From Microbacterium sp. 3J1 (GTDB lineage: Bacteria; Actinomycetota; Actinomycetes; Actinomycetales; Microbacteriaceae): 64,000 bases of DNA. This document shows positions 51,150 through 61,009 of this stretch, one piece after another (the stretch's first letter is position 1; each line of letters opens with the position of its first letter). The stretch lies in assembly GCF_001049495.1 (NCBI RefSeq), contig NZ_CDWI01000011.1, positions 1-64,000 of the forward strand. The letters run 5' to 3'. The notes beneath the pieces are model-generated. The model had not been told where the DNA came from. It saw nothing but the letters and a program-made list of their open reading frames with translations, and did not search any database. Made by a program: the position numbers and the translations under genes.

Positions 51150-51857
51150 ATGACCACCTCCGGACCGGCGAGCACGGTGCACGACTCGCTCGTCGATGAG
51201 CTCGGCCGCGCGATCGTCGACGGCGTGCACGCGCCGGGCTCCCGGATGCTGACCATCGAGATCGCCGTGCAGCGCGGCGTCTCCCGTTCGGCGGCGCGGG
51301 AGGCGGTGCGCGTCCTCGAATCCTTCGGACTGGTGTGGGTGCGGCGAAAGTCGGGGGTCGAGGTCCGCCCTCGAACGCACTGGAACGTCTACGCGCCCGA
51401 GGTGATCGCGTGGCGCCTGGCGGGGCCGGGGAGGGATGAGCAGTTGCGTGAGCTCAGCCAGCTGCGATCGGTCGTGGAGCCCCTCGCCGCACAGCTCGCC
51501 GCGGGCACGGCGAGGCCCGATCAGAAGGTCGATCTCGTCTCGCTGGTCGTGGAGATGGGGGAGGAGGACCACGAGGCGGATCGGGAACGGTACCTGAACG
51601 CCGACATCCGCTTCCATCGGCTCCTTCTCGAGGCGTCGGGCAACGGGATGCTGGCGGCGCTCGGCGGCACCGTCGAGGCCGTGCTCCGAGGCCGCACAGC
51701 ACACGACCTCATGCCGCATGTCGCCGACCAGAACGCGGTGCAGTGGCATCGGGATGTCGCGTTCGCGGTCGCGAGCGGGGCAGCGGATGCCGCGGCTGCC
51801 GCGATGCGGAACATCGTCTCCGAGGCCGACGAGGCCATGCAGAGGGCGGCCGAGTAG
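51150..51857 (+). CDS. GntR-family (FCD) regulator, probable gluconate repressor
   Basis: A 235-residue regulator: winged HTH (VHDSLVDELGRAIVDGVHAP, EIAVQRGVSRSAAREAVRVLESFGLV) and an FCD ligand domain with metal-binding candidates in ADIRFHRLLLEASGN and WHRDVAFAVASG. ATG 51150 is chosen since CATACT (51138-51143) ends 6 nt upstream; a start 33 nt earlier lacks support. Divergence from gntP-gntK makes gluconate or its phosphate the likely effector. Confidence 0.88.
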   Translation: MTTSGPASTVHDSLVDELGRAIVDGVHAPGSRMLTIEIAVQRGVSRSAAREAVRVLESFGLVWVRRKSGVEVRPRTHWNVYAPEVIAWRLAGPGRDEQLRELSQLRSVVEPLAAQLAAGTARPDQKVDLVSLVVEMGEEDHEADRERYLNADIRFHRLLLEASGNGMLAALGGTVEAVLRGRTAHDLMPHVADQNAVQWHRDVAFAVASGAADAAAAAMRNIVSEADEAMQRAAE

Positions 51858-51924
51858 CGCCGAGCCCCGCGCCCGTCGCCATCCGAGCGGAGCCGGAGGA
51901 CGCGAGTCTTCATAGACTGGGCGG

Positions 51925-52416
51925 ATGCGAGCGCTGACCGAAGCAGAGATCCGTGCGTCTTTCGTGAATGCGGATGCCGAGGAGCTGCGGGTCATGGAGA
52001 TGCCCCACGACTTCGTGCTGATCGACTGGGACTACCTCGACTTCTTCGCCTGGCGCGACCCGAGCGCCGGTCGACGCGGGTACGTGCTCACCCAGCACGA
52101 TGGCGTGGTCACCGGCACCGTGCTGCGGGTGTCCGACCCGGGCCGGGGCAGGTCCGGGATGTGCAACATCTGCCACACGATGCAGCCGGGCAATCAGGTG
52201 GCGCTCTTCTCCGCACGCCGTGCGGGGGCGGCCGGCGATCGGGGTGATTCGGTCGGCACCTACATCTGCGCCGATCTGTCCTGTCACGAGAACGTCCGCC
52301 TCGCTCACCCGCTCGCCCCCAACGAGGTCCTCGCCCCGGGGCAGGTGGACCTGCGGCTCGACGGCACGCGACGGCGTATGGAGGCCTTCGTCGCCCGCGC
52401 CCGGGACCACTCCTGA
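51925..52416 (+). CDS. FBP-domain (FusB/C-like zinc-binding) protein
   Basis: A 163-residue protein with a treble-clef zinc finger formed by MCNICHTM (about 73) and YICADLSCHEN (about 114), the C-terminal FusB/FBP module. FusB family proteins bind elongation factor G and rescue it from fusidic acid; actinobacterial homologues are widespread with unknown function. A TAGACT box ends 6 nt before ATG 51925 (leaderless). Confidence 0.8.
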   Translation: MRALTEAEIRASFVNADAEELRVMEMPHDFVLIDWDYLDFFAWRDPSAGRRGYVLTQHDGVVTGTVLRVSDPGRGRSGMCNICHTMQPGNQVALFSARRAGAAGDRGDSVGTYICADLSCHENVRLAHPLAPNEVLAPGQVDLRLDGTRRRMEAFVARARDHS

Positions 52417-52462
52417 ATCCGGACTAGCCTGGACCCACTGTTCTGTGCTCGAAGGAGAAGCC

Positions 52463-53260
52463 ATGAGTGATGTCATCCTGTTCGCCGTCGAAGAGGGTAT
52501 GGCACGGCTCACGCTCAACCGACCCGCGCGGCTCAACGCGTTCGACTCCGACCTCGCCCACGCCTGGCGTGACGCTACGGCAGAGGCGACGTCACGCTCC
52601 GACGTCAAGGCGATCCTCATCGATGCGGCCGGACCCGCGTTCTGCGCGGGCGGCGATGTGGTCGACATGGCGACCACGATGGGGTCTGGGGCGGAGATCA
52701 CCGCTCTGGCGGAGGTCATCAACTCCGGCATCCGCTCGCTCACGGAGTCGTCCGTGCCGGTCGTCGCGGCCGCGCACGGGACGACGGCCGGTGGCGGGCT
52801 GGGAATCCTCCTGAGCAGCGACTTCGCCGTTGTCGGCTCGAGGTCGCGTCTCGGGAGTCTCTACGCGAACATCGGGCTGACGCCCGATCTGTCCGTCTCC
52901 GCCCAGCTCGCCCGCGCCGTCGGCCAGCGCCGAGCTCTTCAGCTGGTGCTGCAGGATCGCCTGCTCACGGCACAGGAGGCTCTCGAATGGGGGCTCGTGG
53001 CCGAGGTCGTCGAAGGGGCGGATTCCGCGGCTGAGGCCGACTCCGTACGCGCCCGTGCCGAGGAGGTGGCGCGCTTCTGGCTGGCCGGAGCCGCGGACGC
53101 CTATGGGCAGGCCAAGCGTCTGGTTCGCTCCCAGCCCGAGCGCTCGTTCGCCGAGCAGCTGAGGGAAGAGGCACGATCGATCGGGGCTTCGCTGGAGACG
53201 GATGAGGCGCAGCGTCGGATCGCGGCGTTCGCCTCCGCGTCGGCCGGCAAGGCCCGCTGA
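52463..53260 (+). CDS. Enoyl-CoA hydratase/isomerase family protein
   Basis: A 265-residue crotonase-fold enzyme: LTLNRPARLNAFDSDL, the oxyanion-hole motif PAFCAGGDV and AAHGTTAGGGLGILLSSDFAV. The hydratase Glu at the second catalytic position appears to be replaced (SLYANIGLTPDLS), so it may be an isomerase or another crotonase. ATG 52463 follows AAGGAGA; upstream in-frame codons belong to the previous gene's region. Confidence 0.85.
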   Translation: MSDVILFAVEEGMARLTLNRPARLNAFDSDLAHAWRDATAEATSRSDVKAILIDAAGPAFCAGGDVVDMATTMGSGAEITALAEVINSGIRSLTESSVPVVAAAHGTTAGGGLGILLSSDFAVVGSRSRLGSLYANIGLTPDLSVSAQLARAVGQRRALQLVLQDRLLTAQEALEWGLVAEVVEGADSAAEADSVRARAEEVARFWLAGAADAYGQAKRLVRSQPERSFAEQLREEARSIGASLETDEAQRRIAAFASASAGKAR

Positions 53261-53371
53261 CCGGCTGTCCCGAGGCATCATGCGTCGCATGCACAGATCC
53301 CGGGGCGCGACCCCGCGATCGACCTCGCGCGTGCAAGGATGATCCCGATGCCGCTCAACGAGAGGAACGCG

Positions 53372-54415
53372 ATGTCCCAGCCGGAGATCGCCCAGCAGCC
53401 CCCGGCTCTGGTCGACAAGAAGAACATGTCCCTCCTCATCCGAGGAGCCATCTGGATCGCCATCGGCGCACTCATCGCCGCTGCGCTCGTCTGCGTGGTG
53501 TGGGTGCTCATCGGCGACCAGGACGGCATCATCGGGCGGGCGTTCCTGACGATCCTCCTGCTCGCGGCCTTCGCCGGCATCGCCATCCTCGAGGCGGGCC
53601 TCGCGCCGAACCGTCCCGACTGGCTCGCGCTGTCGAGCATGGTCAGCTGGATCGTCGCTCTGCTCGTGGGTGCGGTCAAGATCTGGCTGCCCGACGACGA
53701 CCCCTTCTTCTCCGGGGCTGAGCGATTCTTCCAGTTGCTGCTCGTGGTCGGCATCCTGCAGCTCGCGCTGCTGCACGTGAGGCTGTTCACCCCCGCGGCG
53801 CGGCGCCACGTGACGACCTTCACGCGGATCATCTACATCGCCACGCTCGTCTTCCTCGGCGGACTCGTGGGCATGCTGGTGTTCTTCCTCACGTTCCCGC
53901 ACACGTTCGACTACGGCGAGTTCTACTGGCGCATCGTGGTCGCCTTCACGATCCTCGCCGCGGTCGGGACGACGCTCATCCCTCTTCTGAACGCGCTGTT
54001 CGCGCCGAAGAAGCCTGCGGCGGCCCGGACGCACGGTGGCGCTGCGGCACCGGCGTGGCCGACCTATGCAGACGGGGGCACGCCGCTGCCCGTGCTCCCC
54101 GACGGCTCGCCCGACTGGAACGCGTACTACACGGGCCACCCGACGCCGCAGCCGCAGCACGCGGCGCTCACGCAGCACGAGGGCCAGCACTTCCAGACCC
54201 AGCCGTACCCTGCTCCGCAGTTCCCGTCTCCGCAGTTCCAGGTTCCGCAGTCCCAGGCCCCGCAGACCCAGGCCCCGCAGACCCAGGCCCCGCAGTTCCC
54301 CGCGCCCGTCGCTCCGTCTCCCGCCCAGGGCGAGCAGCCACCGGTGCCCCCGGTCCCGCCAGCTCCGCCCGCGCCCCAGGCGTACCCGCCGGCGCCGCCC
54401 CTTCCTCCGCAGTGA
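53372..54415 (+). CDS. Membrane protein with Pro/Gln-rich C-terminal tail
   Basis: About 347 residues: five membrane helices between residues 20 and 205 followed by a 130-residue low-complexity Pro/Gln/Ala tail. The tail contains a 15-bp DNA repeat (around 54250-54295) encoding QAPQT units, and a domain-like WPTYADGG to DWNAYYTG segment. ATG 53372 follows GAGAGGA; two in-frame ATGs at 53339 and 53348 are alternatives. Not recognised. It overlaps the next gene by GTGA. Confidence 0.72.
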   Translation: MSQPEIAQQPPALVDKKNMSLLIRGAIWIAIGALIAAALVCVVWVLIGDQDGIIGRAFLTILLLAAFAGIAILEAGLAPNRPDWLALSSMVSWIVALLVGAVKIWLPDDDPFFSGAERFFQLLLVVGILQLALLHVRLFTPAARRHVTTFTRIIYIATLVFLGGLVGMLVFFLTFPHTFDYGEFYWRIVVAFTILAAVGTTLIPLLNALFAPKKPAAARTHGGAAAPAWPTYADGGTPLPVLPDGSPDWNAYYTGHPTPQPQHAALTQHEGQHFQTQPYPAPQFPSPQFQVPQSQAPQTQAPQTQAPQFPAPVAPSPAQGEQPPVPPVPPAPPAPQAYPPAPPLPPQ

Positions 54416-55206
54416 GCATCGAGACCGAACTCGTCGACCTCGCGGCGCAGGTCGCCCGCGAGGCCGGCGAGCTGGCGCGCACGCGGCGCGCCGAAGGCGT
54501 CCGGCTGGCGGCCACGAAATCCTCCCTGGCGGACATCGTCACCGACGCCGATCGCGAGGTCGAGGCGCTGATCCGCGCTCGGCTCCGCGACGCGCGACCG
54601 GACGACGGGTTCCTGGGCGAAGAGACAGAGCCCGAATCCGGCGAGTCTGGCATCACGTGGGTGGTGGACCCCATCGACGGGACCGTGAACTACGCCTACG
54701 GCATCCCGTCCTACGCCGTGAGCATCGCCGCCGTCCGGGGCGTCCCGCTTCCGGGGGAGTGGGAGGCGCTCGCCGGTGCCGTGTACGCGCCCGCGATCGA
54801 CGAGCTCTTCACCGCGGCCCGCGGAGGCGGAGCATGGCTCGGTGATCGGCGGCTCAGCGTCACGGACGAGGTGCCGGCGGGGGCTCTCCTCGCCACCGGC
54901 TTCGGCTATGACCCGTCGACTCATGACGGCGACCTGGCGACGGTTCGTACGATCATGTCCATCGCGAGGGATCTGCGACGGGCAGGAGCGGCCTCACTCG
55001 ATCTGGCCTACGTCGCCGCAGGACGACTGGACGGCTACTTCGAGCGGGGTCTCAAGCCCTGGGACTTCGCCGCCGGAGCGCTGCTGGTCGCAGAGGCGGG
55101 CGGAGAGGTCTCGCGCATCGACACCGAGTCGCTGAGACCCATGCTCATCGCCGCCGGAACCGAGGTCCACGCGAGACTCCTCGCGCTGCTGGAGAAAACT
55201 TCCTGA
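54412..55206 (+). CDS. Inositol monophosphatase family protein
   Basis: A 264-residue Mg-dependent phosphatase of the IMPase/SuhB family: FLGEETEPE, WVVDPIDGTVNYAYGIP (metal-binding Asp pair and Thr) and LKPWDFAAGALLVAEAGG. Possible substrates are inositol phosphate, histidinol phosphate or fructose bisphosphate. GTG 54412 overlaps the upstream stop and gives a family-standard N-terminus. Confidence 0.9.
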   Translation: MSIETELVDLAAQVAREAGELARTRRAEGVRLAATKSSLADIVTDADREVEALIRARLRDARPDDGFLGEETEPESGESGITWVVDPIDGTVNYAYGIPSYAVSIAAVRGVPLPGEWEALAGAVYAPAIDELFTAARGGGAWLGDRRLSVTDEVPAGALLATGFGYDPSTHDGDLATVRTIMSIARDLRRAGAASLDLAYVAAGRLDGYFERGLKPWDFAAGALLVAEAGGEVSRIDTESLRPMLIAAGTEVHARLLALLEKTS

Positions 55207-55224
55207 ATCGCTCATGGCATTCCC

Positions 55225-55282
55225 AGCCTGAGCAGGCTAGGGTTTATGCGATCGTTACTTTCATCTCCCCGAACGATGAAGG
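55225..55282 (+). promoter_or_regulatory. Palindrome and leader hairpin upstream of M23 peptidase
   Basis: AGCCTG-AG-CAGGCT (55225-55238) is a perfect palindrome; CTTTCATC (55258) pairs with GATGAAGG (55275) around a 9-nt loop. They are in the leader of the peptidase gene and may be regulatory; a conserved riboswitch was not recognised. Confidence 0.4.
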
Positions 55283-55327
55283 TTGTAAGCGCCCCCGAGC
55301 TTGACGTTAAACCCGAGAGAATCTGTT

Positions 55328-56593
55328 TTGCCCTTCGAGAATTCCCAGGCTGCTGCTGCGCCCACACGCCGCTCCAGCCGCCCCCGCACCGAGCCTTTCG
55401 AGGCCATCGCGGCAGAAGCAACGGATGCCGTCTTCGACGACGCCCGTGAGGTCTCCGAAGCCCCGCTTTCGCGCCGCGCTGCCCGCCAGCGTCTGACCAC
55501 CGCAGAGATCTTCGTGGCGGCATCCGCCGTCGCGGCAGCATCCGCCGTCTCAGACCCTCAGGCCATGGTTCCCGTGGAGCCGACCGCTGCAGGTCCCGAG
55601 GCGCCCGCGTCGGCGGATGACCGCCTCGCCGACGACGCGCTTCCGGCGGAGGAGAACGCGACGGCTCACGCAGCCGACGTCGACACCGACGCTCCCGACG
55701 CCGACACCGACGCTCCGGACACCGACGCGTTCGAGTCGGCCGCGCGCGCGTTCCGTGCCGGCGCATCCGAGAGCACGATGCCGGCCGAGCCCGAGCCCGC
55801 GGCAGAGGTCGAGACCGAGACGGTCGCTCCGGCGCACGTCGCGCGTCGTCGCCCGCCGGTGCGCAAGTTCCTCGCCGCCGGCGCGACCATCGGCGTGATG
55901 AGCATCGCCGGCCTGCTCGCCGTCGGCATGACGCTTCCCGCCGAAGCGGTCGCCGCCGTCCAGGGATCGCAGGCGCTCTCGTCCACGTCGCTGGTCGCCG
56001 CGTCCAGCTCCGCGGTGAAGGCGACGGATGATGACGAGATCCAGGCCTTCGTGACCTCCTCGGACGTGCAGAACGACTCTCTGGCTCGCTCCGACAGCTT
56101 CTCGACCGTGTCGCTCATCCAGGTGGCCTCCGAAGAGGGGATCAACTACTCCAACGAGGTCTTCACCAACGACGCGGAGGCCGCGATCCAGTGGCCGTTC
56201 AAGGTCGGCGTCGGCATGAGCTCCGGATACGGCATGCGCTGGGGTCGTCTGCACGAGGGCATCGACTTCGTTCCTGGCGAGGGTGCGCCGATCCAGGCGA
56301 TCGCGGACGGCACGGTCCGCATCGCGACCGAGCAGGGCGGCGCCTACGGCGTCACCGTGTACATCGACCACGTCATCGACGGACAGGTCATCACGAGCCA
56401 CTACTCGCACATGCAGTACGGCTCGCTCGAGGTCAAGGCCGGGCAGACGGTCAAGGTCGGCGACATCGTCGGCCACACTGGCAACACCGGTCGTTCGTAC
56501 GGCGCTCACCTGCACTTCGAGATCATCACCAACGGCAGCACGATCGACCCGCTGCCGTGGCTGCGAGAGAACGCAGGTCGGACCTCGTACTGA
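55328..56593 (+). CDS. M23-family peptidoglycan metallopeptidase
   Basis: A 421-residue protein with a 180-residue Ala/Asp-rich cytoplasmic or unstructured N-terminus (several TDAPD repeats), one membrane/signal helix at about 180-205 (FLAAGATIGVMSIAGLLAVG) and a C-terminal LytM domain. Zinc ligands are visible in RLHEGIDF, SHYSHM and GAHLHFEI. It would cleave peptidoglycan cross-links outside the membrane. TTG 55328 is preferred over TTG 55301 since GAGAGAA lies 7 nt upstream. Confidence 0.87.
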   Translation: MPFENSQAAAAPTRRSSRPRTEPFEAIAAEATDAVFDDAREVSEAPLSRRAARQRLTTAEIFVAASAVAAASAVSDPQAMVPVEPTAAGPEAPASADDRLADDALPAEENATAHAADVDTDAPDADTDAPDTDAFESAARAFRAGASESTMPAEPEPAAEVETETVAPAHVARRRPPVRKFLAAGATIGVMSIAGLLAVGMTLPAEAVAAVQGSQALSSTSLVAASSSAVKATDDDEIQAFVTSSDVQNDSLARSDSFSTVSLIQVASEEGINYSNEVFTNDAEAAIQWPFKVGVGMSSGYGMRWGRLHEGIDFVPGEGAPIQAIADGTVRIATEQGGAYGVTVYIDHVIDGQVITSHYSHMQYGSLEVKAGQTVKVGDIVGHTGNTGRSYGAHLHFEIITNGSTIDPLPWLRENAGRTSY

Positions 56594-56661
56594 CCGCCTC
56601 GATTTCATGAGGACGCCATTGTGATGGTATTCTCGTGTGGTTGCCCCGCGAGGGGCAGCAC

Positions 56662-56733
56662 GCCCCGATAGCTCAGTGGCAGAGCACTTCCATGGTAAGG
56701 AAGGGGTCGTCAGTTCAATCCTGACTCGGGGCT
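56662..56733 (+). tRNA. tRNA-Thr (GGT)
   Basis: The acceptor GCCCCGA pairs with TCGGGGC. The anticodon stem CTTCC/GGAAG encloses ATGGTAA, giving anticodon GGT. CCA is not encoded. Confidence 0.95.
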
Positions 56734-56767
56734 CACAGTGTTCGCATCTGCGATGCGGATGCGTTGC

Positions 56768-56841
56768 GGCAGGGTAGCTCAGCTGGTCAGAGCGCACGAC
56801 TCATAATCGTGAGGTCGCGGGTTCAAGCCCCGCTCCTGCTA
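56768..56841 (+). tRNA. tRNA-Met (CAT)
   Basis: The acceptor GGCAGGG pairs with TCCTGCT apart from a G-T at each end, and stem CACGA/TCGTG encloses CTCATAA, giving anticodon CAT. It lacks the three consecutive G-C pairs of initiators and so looks like an elongator. CCA is not encoded. Confidence 0.93.
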
Positions 56842-56848
56842 CAGAATG

Positions 56849-56875
56849 AAACCCCCGGTGACGCCGGGGGTTTTG
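56849..56875 (+). terminator. tRNA-Met terminator
   Basis: A 10-bp stem AAACCCCCGG with its complement, 5-nt loop and following TTTTG form a rho-independent terminator right after the tRNA. Confidence 0.88.
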
Positions 56876-56995
56876 TCGTATCCGGGGCGTTCGCGCCCGC
56901 AAAGCGGACGGGCACGCCCCTGATGTCAAGGGGATGACGGGGCGCGACCGCTGCGGTGAGACTGATCGTCCTGTCCATCGACGATCGGAGCGAAC

Positions 56996-57175
56996 ATGTC
57001 AGACGCGACTGCAGCACCAGACGACGGAGCCGAGGTCGACGCCACCGGCGTCGACGCCGACTTCGTGACCAACGACGCCGACCCCGACATCGACCCGGCG
57101 ACCCCGGGCGAGGGGCAGACGGCCGATGATGGGGACGAAGACGACGACGAGGTCGACGTCTCCGACCTTCCCTGA
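56996..57175 (+). CDS. 59-residue highly acidic protein
   Basis: A short gene from ATG 56996 (GGAG 7 nt upstream) to TGA 57173. About 40 percent of its residues are Asp or Glu, with essentially no Lys or Arg (net charge near -22), ending DEDDDEVDVSDLP. It has no signal or membrane helix and is likely disordered; a DNA mimic, metal buffer or nucleoid partner is possible. No family was recognised. A 38-bp palindromic terminator follows. Confidence 0.6.
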   Translation: MSDATAAPDDGAEVDATGVDADFVTNDADPDIDPATPGEGQTADDGDEDDDEVDVSDLP

Positions 57176-57185
57176 GCCCGTCGAA
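57172..57185. repeat. Partial REP-like element over the stop codon
   Basis: CTGAGCCCGTCGAA differs by one base from the REP-like core CTGAGCCTGTCGAA, and includes the stop of the acidic small gene. Confidence 0.45.
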
Positions 57186-57187
57186 CG

Positions 57188-57225
57188 ATGAAGGGCCCAC
57201 TCCTCGCGAGGAGTGGGCCCTTCAT
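57188..57225. terminator. Bidirectional terminator, 38-bp perfect palindrome
   Basis: A perfect palindrome beginning ATGAAGGGCCCACTCCTCG ends transcripts from the small acidic gene (+) and the DHA2 exporter (-), whose 3' ends converge here. Confidence 0.85.
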
Positions 57226-57239
57226 GCGTGTGGTCGACG

Positions 57240-58889
<1,650 letters not shown>

Positions 58890-59501
58890 TCACTGGGCTT
58901 TCTGTGATGGTGCGTACACGGTGCGAGCGACCTCGAGCCGTCGGCTCACGAGATCGGCGAAGGGGACGGTCGAGTGCTGGTGCAGCAGCTGATCCATGCT
59001 GAGGCGCACGAGCGCTCCGACGGTGTGGACCATGACCTCGGCGCGGAGCTCGGCATCCGCACCGTCGCCGGCCCGCTGCACGATGATCGCCATGTCGCGG
59101 CGCTCGTTCTTCGCGAGCTGCTCGAAGGCGGCCTTCAGCAGCCGAGGCTCCTGCTCGATGACCGCGAACAGGGCGGGAGCGTCGTCGAGCGGGTTGAACA
59201 GCTCGAAGCGGGCGATCGTCAGACGGATGAAGTCGTCCAGCAGCTCGCCGTCCTGGGAGAGGAACTCGGCTTCGAGCGCCTCCTGCCGCGAATCGATGGC
59301 CGCGAAGCCGAAGACCGCGTTCTCCTTGCTCTCGAAGTAGTTGAAGAACGTGCGGCGCGAGACTCCGACGTCGGCGCAGAGCTCTTCCACCGTGAACCCC
59401 GCGAAACCGTGCTCAGCGGTCATGCGTCGGGCGGCGTCGGTCAGTGCTCGGGACGTCTCGCGCTTGCGCTTCTCCCGCAACGAATCTGCACTCTCGGTCA
59501 T
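58890..59501 (-). CDS. TetR-family regulator of DHA2 exporter
   Basis: A 203-residue TetR protein with HTH at about 15-60 (ALTDAARRMTAEHGFAGFTV, ELCADVGVSRRTFFNYFESK). ATG 59501 is preferred over a TTG three codons upstream. It directly precedes and presumably represses the exporter gene as part of a two-gene operon. The operator is the inverted repeat just upstream. Confidence 0.9.
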   Translation of the reverse strand: MTESADSLREKRKRETSRALTDAARRMTAEHGFAGFTVEELCADVGVSRRTFFNYFESKENAVFGFAAIDSRQEALEAEFLSQDGELLDDFIRLTIARFELFNPLDDAPALFAVIEQEPRLLKAAFEQLAKNERRDMAIIVQRAGDGADAELRAEVMVHTVGALVRLSMDQLLHQHSTVPFADLVSRRLEVARTVYAPSQKAQ

Positions 59502-59512
59502 AAGGTGCAATT

Positions 59513-59537
59513 GTGCACTCTGATTCTAAGAGTGCAC
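59513..59537 (-). promoter_or_regulatory. TetR operator (8-9-8 inverted repeat) over -10 box
   Basis: GTGCACTC, 9-nt spacer and GAGTGCAC form a perfect inverted repeat. The spacer contains a minus-strand TAGAAT -10 box (complement of 59523-59528), so repressor binding would block initiation. Confidence 0.7.
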
Positions 59538-59602
59538 TGTGAATCGGACGCGGTCACACGAGCGGGGACGCCGGCCGTGCGCCCGGCGTCCCCGCGACGA
59601 GG

Positions 59603-60448
59603 TCAGGCGACCGCGCGCAGGCCCTCGATCAGCGGTGTGGTCGGGCGTCCGATGAGCCGGGAGAGCGTGCCGTCGGTCTCCGCCAGGGCGCCGGACGCGA
59701 TCCCCGCGTCGAGGGCGACGACGAAGCCGGCCGTGCCGTCGTCGAGTCCGGCGGACTGCAGAGCGACGAGCTGCTCGTCGGCGGTCAGGCGCCGGTAGGC
59801 GACCTCTCGGCCGGTGACCTCGCCGATGGCCGCGGCGAGGTCGTCGTAGTTCCAGGCCACGTCGCCCCCGAGCTCGTACACCTGGCCGATGTGACCGTCC
59901 TCGAGGAGCACGACGGCGGCGGCTTCCGCGAAGTCGCTGCGGCTCGCGGATGCGACCCGGCCGTCACCGGCGCCTGCCGCGAGGACGCCGGTCTCGGCAC
60001 CGCGGGCGAGGTCAGCCGCGTAGTTCTCGGTGTACCAGTTGTTCCGCAGGATCACCGAGGGCAGGCCGGCTGCCGCGATCGCCTCTTCGGTCGCCTTGTG
60101 CTCGGGCGCGAGCACGAGGTCGCTCGTCGTGGCCTTCGGGGCGCTGGTGTAGACGAACTTCGTCACGCCGGCTGCTCTGGCGGCGTCGATGACGGCCTGG
60201 TGCTGAGCGGCGCGCCGGCCCACCTCGGAACCCGAGATGAGCAGGATGCTGTCGACGCCGTCGAGTGCGGCCGTGAGGGACGCCGGGTCGGCGTAGTCCA
60301 CGCGCACGGCCCGGACCCCGAGGTCGCTCGCCTTCGAGACGTCGCGCGCGCCGGCGATGATCGACTCGGGAGCAGCGCCCCGCTCGAGGAGGCTCCGGAT
60401 GACGAGGCGACCGAGATTGCCGGTCGCGCCGGTGATGAGGGTGGTCAT
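59603..60448 (-). CDS. NmrA-like NAD(P)-binding oxidoreductase
   Basis: A 281-residue atypical short-chain dehydrogenase: TLITGATGNLGRLVIRSLL is the GxxGxxG dinucleotide motif, followed by AGARDVSKA, FVYTSAPKA and ILRNNWYTENY. It resembles NAD(P)H:quinone oxidoreductase QOR2/YtfG-type proteins. ATG 60448 follows AAAGGA; the longer frame to 60523 overlaps the operator region. It is divergent from an HxlR gene, a common pairing for quinone or electrophile response. Confidence 0.87.
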   Translation of the reverse strand: MTTLITGATGNLGRLVIRSLLERGAAPESIIAGARDVSKASDLGVRAVRVDYADPASLTAALDGVDSILLISGSEVGRRAAQHQAVIDAARAAGVTKFVYTSAPKATTSDLVLAPEHKATEEAIAAAGLPSVILRNNWYTENYAADLARGAETGVLAAGAGDGRVASASRSDFAEAAAVVLLEDGHIGQVYELGGDVAWNYDDLAAAIGEVTGREVAYRRLTADEQLVALQSAGLDDGTAGFVVALDAGIASGALAETDGTLSRLIGRPTTPLIEGLRAVA

Positions 60449-60513
60449 GAGGTGTCCTTTCGTTGACGACACCTCGGACAACCAGAACGCGCATCCTGAG
60501 CATTCCGGATCGG

Positions 60514-60540
60514 AGGTACCCACTTTCAGGTAAGGTACCT
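60514..60540. promoter_or_regulatory. HxlR operator candidate
   Basis: AGGTACC and GGTACCT form a 7-bp perfect inverted repeat with 13-nt spacer between the divergent NmrA-like and HxlR genes, overlapping the HxlR -10 box TAAGGT (60531-60536). Confidence 0.6.
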
Positions 60541-60542
60541 AC

Positions 60543-60911
60543 ATGACGGTGAGTTTTGCGCAGATCCGGGAGTCGACGCCGCAGGTCTTCGAACCTGGCT
60601 GTAGCACTCGGGTCGTCCTCGACCATGTGATGAGCAAGTGGGGCGTGCTCGTCCTCTCCGCGCTCTCAGACGGCACGCTGCGCTGGGGCGCGCTGCGCCG
60701 CGAGGTCGGCGGTATCAGCGAGAAGATGCTCGCGTCCACTCTTCGCACGCTGGCCGATGACGGGCTCGTGCACCGCGAGTCCTTCCCGACTGTGCCTCCG
60801 CACGTGGAGTACAGCCTGACCCCCCTCGGTCGCGACCTGATGACGCGCATGCTTCCGCTCGTCGAGTGGGTCGCGGACCACGCCGACGGAATGCTGAGCG
60901 ACTCGCGCTGA
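60543..60911 (+). CDS. HxlR-family transcriptional regulator
   Basis: A 122-residue winged-helix regulator: CSTRVVLDHVMSKWGVLVLSAL with the conserved Cys near the N-terminus, LRREVGGISEKMLASTLRTL (recognition helix) and YSLTPLGRDLM. The N-terminal Cys may sense quinones or aldehydes, as in HypR/QorR relatives. The ATG at 60543 lies 6 nt after TAAGGT, so its mRNA appears leaderless. Likely controls itself and the divergent oxidoreductase. Confidence 0.88.
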   Translation: MTVSFAQIRESTPQVFEPGCSTRVVLDHVMSKWGVLVLSALSDGTLRWGALRREVGGISEKMLASTLRTLADDGLVHRESFPTVPPHVEYSLTPLGRDLMTRMLPLVEWVADHADGMLSDSR

Positions 60912-60973
60912 TCGACGGAATCCGTTGTTGGTCTGCCGAATCACCATCGTAATCAGTTGGCAACATAAAACGA

Positions 60974-61003
60974 TTGACGCGATATACGCAGACACCGTAT
61001 GTT
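60974..61003 (+). promoter_or_regulatory. APC permease promoter, leaderless
   Basis: TTGACG (60974-60979), 18-bp spacer and TATGTT (60998-61003) place the transcript start at ATG 61010. Confidence 0.6.
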
Positions 61004-61009
61004 CTGAGC

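Noticed and set aside
54250..54295. Short tandem repeats considered as a CRISPR-like array
   Set aside because: The unit is 15 bp without spacers and lies in frame in a Pro/Gln-rich coding tail.
55200..55327. Possible cyclic-di-AMP (ydaO-type) riboswitch upstream of the M23 peptidase
   Set aside because: Such switches often precede actinobacterial peptidoglycan hydrolases, but the conserved core was not found in this short leader; only a simple hairpin is visible.
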